From Neobacillus bataviensis LMG 21833 (GTDB taxonomy: Bacteria > Bacillota > Bacilli > Bacillales > Cytobacillaceae): a stretch of DNA of 64,000 nucleotides. Positions 1 to 8,580 of the stretch are shown in pieces. Positions within the stretch are counted from its first letter, which is position 1; each line of letters opens with the position of its first letter. A program made the position numbers and the translations under genes. The stretch spans positions 62,001-126,000 of the forward strand of contig NZ_AJLS01000115.1 in NCBI RefSeq assembly GCF_000307875.1. Reading direction: 5' to 3'. The notes beneath the pieces are model-generated. The model was not told where the DNA came from. It did no database searches and saw nothing but the letters and a program-made list of their open reading frames with translations.

Positions 1-1
1 A

Positions 2-139
2 TTGTCCATCGTGTTGCTATTGCTACCATTGCTGGCCTATCTGTTTAAGCTGAAAAGCTCCCGAAAAATTGTTACCTATGGATCCTATGCAATAGTGGCC
101 ATGGGCGCTATTTGGCTGGTGCAGCGGGTATTCATGTGA
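2..139 (+). CDS. C-terminal end of a membrane protein (HupE/UreJ-like?)
   Basis: Forty-five codons stay open from the window edge to TGA at 137-139. They read as a hydrophobic helix (LLLLPLLAYLF), a short basic loop (KLKSSRK) and a second helix ending WLVQRVFM. A final helix ending in a W..QR/ER motif is typical of HupE/UreJ-type membrane proteins, but so little is present that this is only a suggestion. The start lies outside the window. A copy of the GCAGGGGACGGTTC repeat begins 2 bp after the stop. Confidence 0.45.
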   Translation: MSIVLLLLPLLAYLFKLKSSRKIVTYGSYAIVAMGAIWLVQRVFM

Positions 140-140
140 T

Positions 141-156
141 GCAGGGGACGGTTCCC
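141..156. repeat. dispersed repeat, class C (GCAGGGGACGGTTC)
   Basis: Single copy of the GCAGGGGACGGTTC element directly behind the partial gene at the window start. Related copies lie at 44207, 44518, 56995 and 58727. No long inverted partner is seen here. From about 160 to 439 I see no gene or convincing RNA. Confidence 0.6.
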
Positions 157-439
157 ATGCTCCACCCGCGAAAAATTAATGTTAAGTATTAATGGTGTCA
201 GTCACCAAATATGCCATTACCAATGACCGAAACTGGATATACAATAGCCCATCAGTTGAACCAGATGGGCTAAATATTATATGACAATCCTAATGTATCA
301 TCAGTGACTTTGAATATTACTGTAGCATCTCTTGAATTCCAATCATGCTTCTTTTTGATCTTCATTCACTTACGATGTATTTTCGGCTCACTTATTACAT
401 ACTTTATGCCAAGTGGGACTAAGTCGTCTTCGATGACTT

Positions 440-600
440 GATGAAGACCATTTTGCTCAGGATTTTTGGTGTTTTGTCCTTCATCGGCTTGATGAAGACC
501 ATTTTGCTGGCATTCACTAAGTGTTTTGGTCTTCATAAGCATGATGAAGACCATTATATCGGCATTCGCTGAGTGTTTTGGTCTTCATCGGTATGATTGA
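440..600. repeat. tandem array, three units of 51-52 bp
   Basis: Units start at 440, 491 and 543, each with GATGAAGACCATT, and a degenerate fourth start lies at 595. Each unit ends in GTGTTTTG(G)TCTTCAT, so the unit is also a loose inverted repeat (GATGAAGACC / GGTCTTCAT). A 62-codon open frame on the minus strand crosses the array but has no ribosome site and simply translates the repeat. I regard the array as noncoding. Confidence 0.8.
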
Positions 601-734
601 ACGTTACTTCGCAATATCCTCCAATTACGGCTTTTACTCATACCCTTTTTTTAGGAAGCACGGGAACGAACGCCCCCCTGATTCACGTTTGTTGCGATGG
701 TCCATCAGGCTGTGGGCGTGAAAACAAAGAAAAA

Positions 735-755
735 GACTGCCTACTTTAGGAAGTC
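735..755 (-). terminator. intrinsic terminator of the oxidase-like gene
   Basis: On the minus strand GACTTCCTA and TAGGCAGTC pair around AAG and are followed by TTTTTCTTTG, 10-30 nt beyond the stop at 766. Confidence 0.7.
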
Positions 756-765
756 CTTTACTCTC

Positions 766-1164
766 TTACATGTTTAAATCGTTCGCTTTTTGAATACGGC
801 TTGCGTTGATCATTTTAAATATATTCGTCGTAAACAGCAATGTACCAACAACTACCGCTAACGACCCAACAATCATAACTGGCAGACCCGCAGTAATACC
901 GAATGTTTCACAGACCAATCCAATCATCATCACCGGAAGTCCAATATTATGCAGCCAAAAATGAGTTTTTGCTAGTTTTGTTTTGGCCGCAAATGGATAA
1001 ACGGAGTAAATCAATCCAAATATGGCACTGGATACCCAGCCCAATAAATTCACATGGGCGTGTACAGAGGTTAATCGGAAGTCATGAATAATCCCCATGG
1101 TCATTCCCAATAGTACCCCGATTGAAAAATAAACTGCCGCGATTTTCAAAAATGTCTTTCCCAT
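766..1164 (-). CDS. four-helix membrane protein, heme-copper-oxidase subunit I-like
   Basis: A 132-residue protein with four predicted membrane helices. The motif HAHVNLLGW near residue 34 resembles the helix with heme-ligand histidines in cbb3/NorB-type oxidase subunit I, so it belongs to the short oxidase-like family common in bacilli. The family is usually annotated as cytochrome-c oxidase, but it is far too small to be a complete oxidase. I chose ATG at 1164 because TAAGGAGA lies 6-7 nt upstream; a longer TTG start at 1188 would put that ribosome site inside the gene. It stands alone, with its own terminator at 735-755. Heme binding is inferred from the motif only; the true role is unknown. 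Confidence 0.75.
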   Translation of the reverse strand: MGKTFLKIAAVYFSIGVLLGMTMGIIHDFRLTSVHAHVNLLGWVSSAIFGLIYSVYPFAAKTKLAKTHFWLHNIGLPVMMIGLVCETFGITAGLPVMIVGSLAVVVGTLLFTTNIFKMINASRIQKANDLNM

Positions 1165-1335
1165 TTCTTTTCTCCTTACTATAGTCAATTTGTCCTATTC
1201 TATTATAATTTTAATTTTCAGAGTTTTAAAGGAGGAAATTGGTTTTTTTACCATTTTGATAGTAGAAACTCATATTTCTTTTATATAGGATGCGCCTCGG
1301 AGGTGGTTGATACAAGGTTTGAAGCAGTTAATCAC

Positions 1336-1440
1336 TCCCGTTTACTATCGCATAAGCTCCACTTACTGGCGGATGACCTATATTTATTGTCGGATACGCC
1401 CTAATTACTGTCGGATAACCTTCGTTTACTGGCGAATAAA
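1336..1440. repeat. tandem array, five units of exactly 21 bp (TTACTGNCGGAT)
   Basis: Units occupy 1336-1356, 1357-1377, 1378-1398, 1399-1419 and 1420-1440. Each carries TTACTG(G/T)CGGAT or a close variant with a varying flank. Since 21 bp is seven codons, the plus frame stays open as heptapeptides of the form xxYWRIx, but there is no ribosome site or plausible start. The array lies in the divergent gap between the oxidase-like gene and the LysM gene and runs straight into a 52-bp array. Confidence 0.85.
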
Positions 1441-1448
1441 AGTTAATG

Positions 1449-1680
1449 TCACGTGGAACCTCTCTACGTTACCTTATCCTCGCTTTTCTAGCGGCTTCGG
1501 TCATGTAGAACCTCTCTATGTGACCTTGTCCTCGTTTTTCTACCGGCTTCGGTCATGTAGAACCTCTCTATGTGACCTTGTCCTCGTTTTTTAACCGGCT
1601 TCGGTCACGTTGAGCCTCTATACGTTACCTTGTCCTCTCTTTTCTACCGGCTTCGGTCACGTAGAACCTTTCATAGCGAC
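1449..1680. repeat. tandem array, four and a half units of 52 bp (TCACGTAGAACC)
   Basis: Units start at 1449, 1501, 1553, 1605 and 1657 with exact 52-bp spacing. Each begins TCA(C/T)GT(A/G)GAACCTCT and contains TACGTTACCTTNTCCTC. The same core (TCACGTAGAACC, then GTTACCTT) forms the array at 52859-53070, so both belong to one family. No coding sense was found. From 1680 to 1868 lies AT-rich DNA, the probable promoter region of the next gene, with no other feature. Confidence 0.85.
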
Positions 1681-1868
1681 CATAGACCTCCTCCTTTCCG
1701 TAGATATCCAGTCACATTCTGCCAACTTTTCAATCCATCCCCCATACATTTTGCAAATTCTTCTATTTTCACGGTAAATTCTTCGTGTTTCGCAATTTTT
1801 TCACCGAAACATTAGCAAACTATGGTAAAATTAATAAAAATATGAAAATATGAGGTGATTTTTACGAG

Positions 1869-3068
1869 ATGAAGAAATCTATTGTTCGCACTGTATCGAC
1901 AACTGCTGTTTTTTCGACGTTTTTTGCCGGGTCTGCCCTTGCCGATACGTACAAAGTACAAAAAGGTGACACCCTATCGAAAATTGCTTCCCAATATAAG
2001 ACAAGTGTCAATGAGATTAAGAATCAGAACGGTTTGACGTCCGACCTAATCTACGAAAATCAATTTCTGCAAATTTCTACTGGCCCTAAGGCCACAACCG
2101 TAGAAGCGGTACAGCAAACTACCTATACAGTCGTTAGCGGCGACGCGTTGATCAAAATCGCCAACCGCTACAATGTCACGGTCGGCGAGCTCCAGCAATG
2201 GAACAATCTGACGAATACCATGATTTATGTTGGCCAACAACTGAAAGTGTCACCAGCACAGTCTATAACCGTGACGGCGCCGCAGCCTAATATACCGGCA
2301 CCAACGCCAACCGCTCCCACAACACCGGCATCGACAAGCGAATATACCATCAAAAGCGGCGACACGCTGAGCAAAATTGGTGTTCAATTTGGCATGACCG
2401 TTCAGCAGCTGAAATCACTTAATAATTTATTGTCCGATTTGATTTATGCTGGGCAAACATTGAAGGTAAGCGGACAACAGCAGAACACACCAGCACCGCC
2501 GCCGCCAGCAAACGTGCCGCCTCTTTCCGAGACGAGTGAGTATATCATCAAAAGCGGTGATACCCTTGGAAAAATTGCGATGCAATACCAAACAACCGTC
2601 CAGGGCTTAAAGTCACTTAACAATCTTACTTCCGATATGATTTACGTTGGGCAAAAACTCAAGGTAACGGGACAAGCCCCAGCAGCGTCGGCACCCGAGA
2701 CTCCTGTTTCAAGTAACGTGGTCACGGTGGCAAAGAGTTTAATGGGTATCCCTTACGTTTGGGGTGGCAGTTCTCTCTCCGGCTTTGATTGCAGCGGGTT
2801 CATCTATTATGTCGCGAACCAAACCGGCACGAAAATCGGGCGCTATTCTGCCGCAGGTTATTATGATCGCAGCTTTTACGTGGACAACCCTAAGCCAGGC
2901 GACCTCGTATTTTTTCAAAATACATATATTAAAGGGATTTCTCACATGGGCATCTACCTCGGCGGCGATCAATTCATCCATGCCGATGAGAAGAAAGGCA
3001 TCATGATTTCCACTTTAAAAAGCACCTACTATACGGAACATTTTGCCGCATTTAAGCGGTTTTACTAG
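1869..3068 (+). CDS. peptidoglycan endopeptidase, four LysM domains plus NlpC/P60
   Basis: A secreted 399-residue cell-wall hydrolase of the LytE/LytF/CwlS type. Residues 1-25 form a signal peptide ending ALA. Four LysM domains follow at about 27-70, 85-128, 158-200 and 225-268, separated by Pro/Thr/Ala linkers. The NlpC/P60 domain covers about 287-399, with catalytic Cys308 (FDCSGF), His359 (SHMGIY) and His371 (FIHAD). The family cuts the gamma-D-Glu-meso-DAP bond of stem peptides, acting at the wall during growth or separation. The start is ATG with AGGTGA upstream. A hairpin at 3074-3108 ends the unit. The gene is monocistronic and has the two tandem arrays upstream. Confidence 0.92.
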   Translation: MKKSIVRTVSTTAVFSTFFAGSALADTYKVQKGDTLSKIASQYKTSVNEIKNQNGLTSDLIYENQFLQISTGPKATTVEAVQQTTYTVVSGDALIKIANRYNVTVGELQQWNNLTNTMIYVGQQLKVSPAQSITVTAPQPNIPAPTPTAPTTPASTSEYTIKSGDTLSKIGVQFGMTVQQLKSLNNLLSDLIYAGQTLKVSGQQQNTPAPPPPANVPPLSETSEYIIKSGDTLGKIAMQYQTTVQGLKSLNNLTSDMIYVGQKLKVTGQAPAASAPETPVSSNVVTVAKSLMGIPYVWGGSSLSGFDCSGFIYYVANQTGTKIGRYSAAGYYDRSFYVDNPKPGDLVFFQNTYIKGISHMGIYLGGDQFIHADEKKGIMISTLKSTYYTEHFAAFKRFY

Positions 3069-3073
3069 CAGTC

Positions 3074-3108
3074 AAAAGCCAGTCTTCTATTTTAGAAGAT
3101 TGGCTTTT
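3074..3108 (+). terminator. intrinsic terminator of the LysM/NlpC gene
   Basis: AAAAGCCAGTCTTCT and AGAAGATTGGCTTTT pair around a TTTT-type loop, 6 bp after the stop, and the arm ends in TTTTCT. Confidence 0.85.
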
Positions 3109-3158
3109 CTATGTTTAAAAGAATCATCCCCTGTACATACTATTTTTAAGGGGGTTAT

Positions 3159-3299
3159 ATGATGAAGGACAATAGCTTGCTATTATCGGAGTTTGCTAAT
3201 GAAGATGGGTTTGAACTTAACAGGTATCTTACGCAGTTGTTCGAGTATTTTTCAACTTTATCAAAAAATGAAAATACAAATTCTGAGCCAACTCCGTAA
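3159..3299 (+). CDS. small hypothetical protein, 46 residues
   Basis: The reading frame begins ATGATG behind AAGGGGG at about 5-8 nt spacing and ends TAA at 3297-3299. The product starts MMKDNSLLLSEF and is acidic, with a hydrophobic middle (LTQLFEYFSTL) and a polar tail. I recognise no family. A GC-rich inverted repeat followed by a T tract (about 3286-3325) overlaps the stop and could terminate it. It lies 136 bp ahead of ywqB on the same strand. The ribosome site and codon pattern support a real gene; function is unknown. Confidence 0.5.
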   Translation: MMKDNSLLLSEFANEDGFELNRYLTQLFEYFSTLSKNENTNSEPTP

Positions 3300-3435
3300 T
3301 TTTGCGCGGGTGGGCTTTTTTTGTGAAAAGACTTCCCCCTCCTCTTCTCGCGATTTTTTGGGTATAATAGGGGAATATGGATTTTTAACCAATGACTTCT
3401 TATAAAAGCTTTTTAAAAAAAAGGGGGTTGCGGCC

Positions 3436-5058
3436 TTGGAGGAGACTGAACTATTGCACGCCTTTTCCGAAGAGTTGCGGGAGCTGCTGAACCCGAATGC
3501 GGTGGAGGATGCGAAGCTTGTGCAAAAGGGCTTGATCCTGTACCGGCAAGGGCTGGTGCAGCAAGTTACGATCGAGGATCGGACGGTTACCGCCGTTGTG
3601 CAGGATGTGACGCCGGTGAAGGTGCTGCTCGACCTTGACTTTGCGGGGTTGAGCGAGTGTTCGTGCCCGACGGAAGGCTTGTGCCGCCACCAGCTGGCGG
3701 TGTTTTTCAGCGCTTTTTCGAAGGTGAGCAGTGTTTCGGACTGGGTTTCGGACTGGCGCGAGCCGATTCGCGAGCAGAAGTCAGCGGCTGGCTGGGGGAT
3801 GCAGACAGCGAAGGATTTGATCAAGGCGAACGGTGTGCTCCAGCCGGACTATGGCCGCTGGGTGCATTCGTTTGAAGTGAGTTTTGATACGCTGCTTGCC
3901 TCGAAACAGCACACGAGCCCGTATGTGATTCCGGAGTTGTTCGGGATTTATGAGCGGCGGCTTCATGCGAGTGCTCCGGTCGAGCAGGAGTGGCGCTTGC
4001 TTTATGAATTGGTCGGAATTGTGGTGTCGTTTCGGAAGCTCGCGGCATTGTCTGAGCGGCTTGGTCATGATGAGGCCACAGTGAAGCGCGCCTATTTGCA
4101 TGTGTTCCATAATTTAATGGAAGATACCGAGGAGTTGGCGGTGAAAATCGGCGTACAATCGCTGCCGTTTGCGTTTGATGAGTTTATTGAGCGCTTGAAG
4201 GATGATGCGTATGCGCTGCTGACATGTGCGAGCGGACTGGAATATGAACGGATTTATTTATACCGGCTGTTATGGGTCCATTTTTTCAAAAAAAAGCCGT
4301 GGCGTGAGGAGGAGCTGTTGAAAATTCATGCCGGGCTGAAGGGGCTGCAGGATTGGGAGAACCCGTTGCCGTTGATGGCGGCCGGGGTTCATTTGAATTT
4401 GCTGGTTGGCGACGACGAGCGGGCGTTGGAATTGGTCGGGCTGTTTAGTGCTGCGGAGATTGCGCCGTATATGGTGTATTGGATTGATTATTTGTCGGGC
4501 TTGAAGGCGTGGCGCCGCGTTGGGCCAGTGATTGAGTTGTTTTTGCAAAAAGTAAAGCCGTATTTGGAGGCGTTGGCCGGCTATCATAGCTGTGCGGCGT
4601 TTGTGCGGAATGCGTTGCGGGCGGTGGCGCCGTATTGTGCGGAGAGTGACCGGTTGGATGTGTACGAGCGGGCGTTGCTCGCGATGCTGCCGTACAGTTT
4701 TGGGGAGTATGAGTATTTGTTGTTTGAGCGCGGACAGTTTGACCGCTGGGGCGAGCTCCAGGCGTTTGTCGGTTTGGATTTTTATGAGTTGCCGAAGGAG
4801 CGTTTGAAAGCGGTGGAGAAGGAGCAGCCAGAGGTGCTGCTCGCAATGCTCCACCAGACGGCACAGCGCGAGATTGACCAGAAGAATCGTGCGAGCTACC
4901 GGATGGCGGTGCGGCACTTGAAAAAACTGCGGACATTGTATAAGAAGCTGAAACGCGTCGATGACTGGCAATACTTCTTGGATACATTGATGGAGCGAAC
5001 CAAACGGCTGCGCGCCTTTCACGAAGAATGCCGGCGGAGCAAATTGATCGAAGGGTGA
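3436..5058 (+). CDS. ywqB: SWIM zinc-finger protein YwqB
   Basis: A 540-residue protein with an N-terminal SWIM zinc finger (CSC, seven residues, then CRH, about residues 74-86). The rest is a long helical region with many Leu, Glu and Arg residues. In B. subtilis the homologous pair ywqB-ywqA encodes a SWIM protein and a SNF2 helicase, and the same order is kept here. SWIM domains bind DNA or protein partners, so this is probably an accessory subunit of the downstream helicase. The start is TTG at 3436, eight nucleotides after AAGGGGG. The 150-bp gap to ywqA carries a GGTGCCTGACACC repeat. Confidence 0.85.
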   Translation: MEETELLHAFSEELRELLNPNAVEDAKLVQKGLILYRQGLVQQVTIEDRTVTAVVQDVTPVKVLLDLDFAGLSECSCPTEGLCRHQLAVFFSAFSKVSSVSDWVSDWREPIREQKSAAGWGMQTAKDLIKANGVLQPDYGRWVHSFEVSFDTLLASKQHTSPYVIPELFGIYERRLHASAPVEQEWRLLYELVGIVVSFRKLAALSERLGHDEATVKRAYLHVFHNLMEDTEELAVKIGVQSLPFAFDEFIERLKDDAYALLTCASGLEYERIYLYRLLWVHFFKKKPWREEELLKIHAGLKGLQDWENPLPLMAAGVHLNLLVGDDERALELVGLFSAAEIAPYMVYWIDYLSGLKAWRRVGPVIELFLQKVKPYLEALAGYHSCAAFVRNALRAVAPYCAESDRLDVYERALLAMLPYSFGEYEYLLFERGQFDRWGELQAFVGLDFYELPKERLKAVEKEQPEVLLAMLHQTAQREIDQKNRASYRMAVRHLKKLRTLYKKLKRVDDWQYFLDTLMERTKRLRAFHEECRRSKLIEG

Positions 5059-5069
5059 CCGAAACGGGC

Positions 5070-5103
5070 AAATGGTGCCTTTTCACAAATGGTGCCTGAC
5101 ACC
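5070..5103. repeat. dispersed repeat, class A (GGTGCCTGACACC)
   Basis: GGTGCCTGACACC lies at 5091-5103, preceded by a partial duplicate AAATGGTGCCT at about 5070-5080. It sits in the ywqB-ywqA gap, and two more copies lie inside ywqA. Confidence 0.85.
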
Positions 5104-5208
5104 CTTCGTGTACACCATTCCGCGTCAGGCGGACAGTTTTACATCATTTTTATATCTATGGGTTGTGGCTGTTTTTAGCCCTGCCCCCGTTGAAGGAGTA
5201 CGTCCGAT

Positions 5209-8200
5209 ATGCTGAAAACCAGGTTTATGAAATTGCTGACAACTAAATTAGGAGATGGCCGTTATCTGCTGACGGCCGAGGATGAGCATGGTTCCACTAT
5301 GAATCCGTTCAGGTGGAAGAACCTTGTTTTTAGCAGCCATGAGGAAAGCTTCTTTGGCACGCTTCTTGATACGGAGACGGTCGACGGGGTCGAGGGTGTG
5401 ATTGTGAGCGGCTGGCAGCTGGTCTCTCTTTTTGCAAAAGAGTCCTTCAACCGCTTTATTGAATGGGACTGGAATGATCAATCTGAGATTTGTCTCGCAG
5501 CCGCTTTTTCGCTTCATGAAGGTATTCTGGAAAAAGATTGGCTGCCAGACTTTTCGGTTTGGGGGCCCTCAGGCGATTTCCGTTGGAAGCTACCGGAGCG
5601 GGTAAAGGATGAATTTGACTCATCCTTTTGGGAGCAAAAAGTGGAGGATGAGTCCTCTGCTGAACACGGCGAAGCCGTTGATGCAGCCCACCGCGATTCT
5701 CCAAACGAAGGTGGCCTTGGTACGACAAAAAACTACATGTCCGATTTATTTAACAGCGCCCTTGACGGCTACTTAACGAGAAATTCTGCGATGAAAGAAC
5801 TGTTCGGGCCGAAGCTCGATTTGTTGAAAAGGCAGAATATTTCAGGTGTGGAACTGGCTCGTTATTTTGATGAGGAGAGCTGGCTTGAGTGGGTTGGGAT
5901 TAAAGAAAGCGATACTCCCTTTACGATTGGGCTGCGGCTGGATGAACCTATTGATGGCGAAGGCCCTTGGAGCCTGGATGTATTTTTACGAGGGAAGAAA
6001 AATGACGACCAGATTGTCGATGTTGACGGTGCTGGTGCCCGGAAGATTCCTGCGAAATGGAAGCCCTTTTTAGAAAAAGTGGATCGTGAGCGGGAACGCT
6101 GGGTGCGGTTGATTCCTTGGCTGGGTGATGAGGATGGCTTTTTCAAAACGCACCTTACCGAGGAAGAGGCGTGGATGTTTTTAACGGAGGCTAGCGAGAC
6201 GCTCGTTGCCTTGGACGTTGAAATCCTTCTTCCATCTTGGTGGCAGGCGATGAAAAATGCCAATTTGAAGGTGAAGGCGTCGCTGAAGGGTGGGTCGAAC
6301 CACCGCCCGTCGTTCGTTGGGCTGCAGGCGATGCTTGATTTCAACTGGCGGTTTTCGATGAACGGCGTCGATTTGTCCGAGGAGGAGTTTGGGCAGCTTG
6401 TCGAGGAAAAGCGCCGGCTTGTCTATATTCGCGGTCGCTGGGTGAAGCTTGATCCGCAGTTTATTCGACAAATTCAGGATTTGATGAAACGTGCCGAAAA
6501 GGAAGGCTTGCATGTCCGTGATTTGCTTGAGCAGGAGTTGGTCGATCATGGCGAGGCTGAGGGCGACGAGCTTGAAAATCCGAAGGCGTTTGCGAAAATT
6601 CAAATCGAATTGAACCGCCAATGGAAGCAGATGATCAAGCAACTGTCGGAGGTGCACGAAATCCCGTTAGCGGAGGTTCCTTCGGGGCTGAACGGCGAGC
6701 TTCGCCCCTACCAGCAGCTTGGCATGAGCTGGCTCTGGTTCTTACGGGAGCACGGCTTCGGCGCCTGCCTCGCCGACGACATGGGCCTCGGCAAAACCGT
6801 CCAACTCATCGCCTACCTACTGAAGGTAAAGGATTCAGTGGTGGTGCCTGACACCGTTCCTACTATTAACACGGTGGAGGGTAATGAAATGGTGCCTGAC
6901 ACCATTAGCACTACGCGGAAGAAGAAAACCGTTGCTGGAGATACGGCGGATGCTTCGGTTGCGGCCAAGGCGGCTAAGGAAAAGATCCCTACAAATGCGG
7001 CGCTGATTATCTGTCCGACATCTGTGCTTGGGAACTGGCAGAAAGAGCTGGAGCGTTTCGCTCCGGAGATGAATGTATATTTACATTATGGGTCGAACCG
7101 GCTAAAGGAGGAGGCTTTTTCCGAGAAGGTTCAAGCTGCTGATGTGGTATTGACTTCTTACGGAATAAGCCACTTGGACGCCGAGGAGTTCCAATCACTA
7201 ATTTGGAGCTCCATCGCGATCGATGAGGCGCAAAACATCAAGAATGCGCAAACGAAGCAATCGAAGGCGGTGCGCAAGCTGCGCGGCCGCCACCATATCG
7301 CCTTAACCGGCACACCAATGGAAAATCGCCTCTCCGAACTGTGGTCTATTTTTGATTTTACCAACCATGGCTATCTTGGCAGTATGGGGCAGTTCCAGAA
7401 GAAGTTCGTCATTCCGATTGAAAAGGATGAGAAAAAGGAAAAGGTTCAGCAGCTTCAATCGTTAATTCGGCCATTTTTGCTGCGCAGGACGAAAAAGGAC
7501 GAGGAAGTTGCCCTTAACCTTCCTGATAAGCTGGAGCAGAAGGAATACTGCCCACTTACGGCAGAACAAGCCTCTTTGTATGAGCAGCTGATCCATGATA
7601 CGTTTGCGGAGATTGAAAAGTTGTCGGGCTTTGAGCGCAAGGGGTTAATTTTACAAATGCTTAGCCGATTGAAACAACTGTGTAACCACCCTGCGCTTTA
7701 TTTAAAAGAGCGTTCGGCGGGGCGCGTGCTAGTAGACCGTTCGAATAAATTGGAGAAGCTTGTTGAGCTGGTGGATGCGGTATTGGAGCAGGGCGAAAGT
7801 TGTCTGATTTTCACGCAATATATTGAAATGGGCGAAATGATCCGCGCGTCAGTAAAGAAGAAATTTGGGGTTGAGGTGCCGTTTTTGAATGGAAGTGTGC
7901 CGAAAACGCAGCGTGATACGATGATTGAGCGATTCCAGAACGGCGAGTTCCCTGTGTTCCTCCTGTCGTTAAAGGCGGGCGGAACCGGTTTGAACTTGAC
8001 GGCGGCGAATCACGTCATCCACTATGACCGTTGGTGGAATCCGGCTGTCGAGAACCAGGCAACCGACCGTGCTTACCGGATTGGTCAATCAAAGTTCGTG
8101 CATGTGCATAAGCTGATTTGCACCGGGACGCTCGAGGAGAAAATCGATGCCATGCTCGAGAAAAAGCAGTTCCTAAACGATCAAATCATCACCAGCGAAA

Positions 8201-8256
8201 ACTGGATCACCGAGCTTTCGACGGATGAACTGAAGGACTTAGTTTATCTGGGGTGA
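5209..8256 (+). CDS. ywqA: SNF2-family DNA helicase YwqA
   Basis: A 1015-residue Swi2/Snf2 ATPase. The N-terminal half (about 1-490) is the bacterial SNF2-associated region. The first RecA lobe has motif I DDMGLGKT at 523-530, motif Ia CPTSVLGNW, motif II DEAQ near 672 and motif III LTGTPMENR. The second lobe carries LKAGGTGLNL and the arginine-finger motif DRAYRIGQ. The family uses ATP to translocate on double-stranded DNA and remodel bound proteins. The start is ATG with GAAGGAG upstream. Between motifs I and Ia, at about residues 544-585, is an extra low-complexity linker. Its first part is encoded by two copies of the GGTGCCTGACACC repeat read as MVPDT, so the gene carries an in-frame repeat insertion. 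The conserved motifs remain intact. Confidence 0.93.
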   Translation: MLKTRFMKLLTTKLGDGRYLLTAEDEHGSTMNPFRWKNLVFSSHEESFFGTLLDTETVDGVEGVIVSGWQLVSLFAKESFNRFIEWDWNDQSEICLAAAFSLHEGILEKDWLPDFSVWGPSGDFRWKLPERVKDEFDSSFWEQKVEDESSAEHGEAVDAAHRDSPNEGGLGTTKNYMSDLFNSALDGYLTRNSAMKELFGPKLDLLKRQNISGVELARYFDEESWLEWVGIKESDTPFTIGLRLDEPIDGEGPWSLDVFLRGKKNDDQIVDVDGAGARKIPAKWKPFLEKVDRERERWVRLIPWLGDEDGFFKTHLTEEEAWMFLTEASETLVALDVEILLPSWWQAMKNANLKVKASLKGGSNHRPSFVGLQAMLDFNWRFSMNGVDLSEEEFGQLVEEKRRLVYIRGRWVKLDPQFIRQIQDLMKRAEKEGLHVRDLLEQELVDHGEAEGDELENPKAFAKIQIELNRQWKQMIKQLSEVHEIPLAEVPSGLNGELRPYQQLGMSWLWFLREHGFGACLADDMGLGKTVQLIAYLLKVKDSVVVPDTVPTINTVEGNEMVPDTISTTRKKKTVAGDTADASVAAKAAKEKIPTNAALIICPTSVLGNWQKELERFAPEMNVYLHYGSNRLKEEAFSEKVQAADVVLTSYGISHLDAEEFQSLIWSSIAIDEAQNIKNAQTKQSKAVRKLRGRHHIALTGTPMENRLSELWSIFDFTNHGYLGSMGQFQKKFVIPIEKDEKKEKVQQLQSLIRPFLLRRTKKDEEVALNLPDKLEQKEYCPLTAEQASLYEQLIHDTFAEIEKLSGFERKGLILQMLSRLKQLCNHPALYLKERSAGRVLVDRSNKLEKLVELVDAVLEQGESCLIFTQYIEMGEMIRASVKKKFGVEVPFLNGSVPKTQRDTMIERFQNGEFPVFLLSLKAGGTGLNLTAANHVIHYDRWWNPAVENQATDRAYRIGQSKFVHVHKLICTGTLEEKIDAMLEKKQFLNDQIITSENWITELSTDELKDLVYLG
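6843..6903. repeat. two class A repeats inside ywqA
   Basis: GGTGCCTGACACC occurs at 6843-6855 and 6891-6903, in direct orientation, 48 bp apart, in-frame within the linker between helicase motifs I and Ia. The copies are translated as VVPDT and MVPDT. Confidence 0.9.
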
Positions 8257-8272
8257 TGGCTCCACTAAAAAT

Positions 8273-8303
8273 GAAATGGCTCAGTACTATACTGGGCCAT
8301 TTC
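8273..8303 (+). terminator. terminator-like hairpin after ywqA
   Basis: GAAATGGCTCAGTA and TACTGGGCCATTTC pair around a 3-nt loop, starting 17 bp after the ywqA stop and followed by TTCC. The same hairpin lies 5 bp beyond the end of the glyoxalase remnant on the other strand. Confidence 0.6.
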
Positions 8304-8308
8304 TTCCA

Positions 8309-8474
8309 TCATTGCTTGCCTACATATTTTTCTTTAAAGATTGGACTAAGTTCACTCCACACATCAAATTTATTCCCATCTTCATCATAAAAAACAAAAT
8401 TTCTCCCGGAATGTCCTCTGTTTTCAATCTCTCCCACTCTCATATCTTTTTCTTTCAGGCCTTGCGAGAACAAT
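8309..8474 (-). pseudogene. 3' remnant of a VOC/glyoxalase-fold gene
   Basis: On the minus strand about 55 codons read ...GLKEKDMRVGEIENRGHSG, then RNFVFYDEDGNKFDVW and a short tail ending at TGA (8309-8311). The stretch FVFYDEDGNKFDVW is the typical last beta-strand region of vicinal-oxygen-chelate proteins. There is no start codon, and a TAA stop precedes the fragment, so the first two-thirds of the gene is gone. It lies between ywqA and the catabolic operon and is a decayed fragment. Confidence 0.6.
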
Positions 8475-8580
8475 AATTAGACCGCCGTATTTTATTGAGA
8501 TTACACAAATGTCAATAACAACTTAGTTGTATGTTTTGTTCTTCTTTATCATTTATAAATAATATCTACAGAACACCTAA

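Noticed and set aside
366..554. 62-codon minus-strand frame with NGLHQ repeats
   Set aside because: A translation of the 51/52-bp array without ribosome site or homology.
440..600. CRISPR array
   Set aside because: Units are 51-52 bp throughout without a constant short repeat and variable spacers, and no cas genes are present. The same holds for the 21-bp arrays.
1307..1594. 95-codon open frame on the plus strand rich in Tyr, Arg and Trp
   Set aside because: It only translates the 21- and 52-bp arrays, has no ribosome site, and its composition follows the repeat.
8276..8476. 66-codon plus-strand frame
   Set aside because: It is the antisense of the glyoxalase-fold remnant, whose sense translation has clear VOC character.
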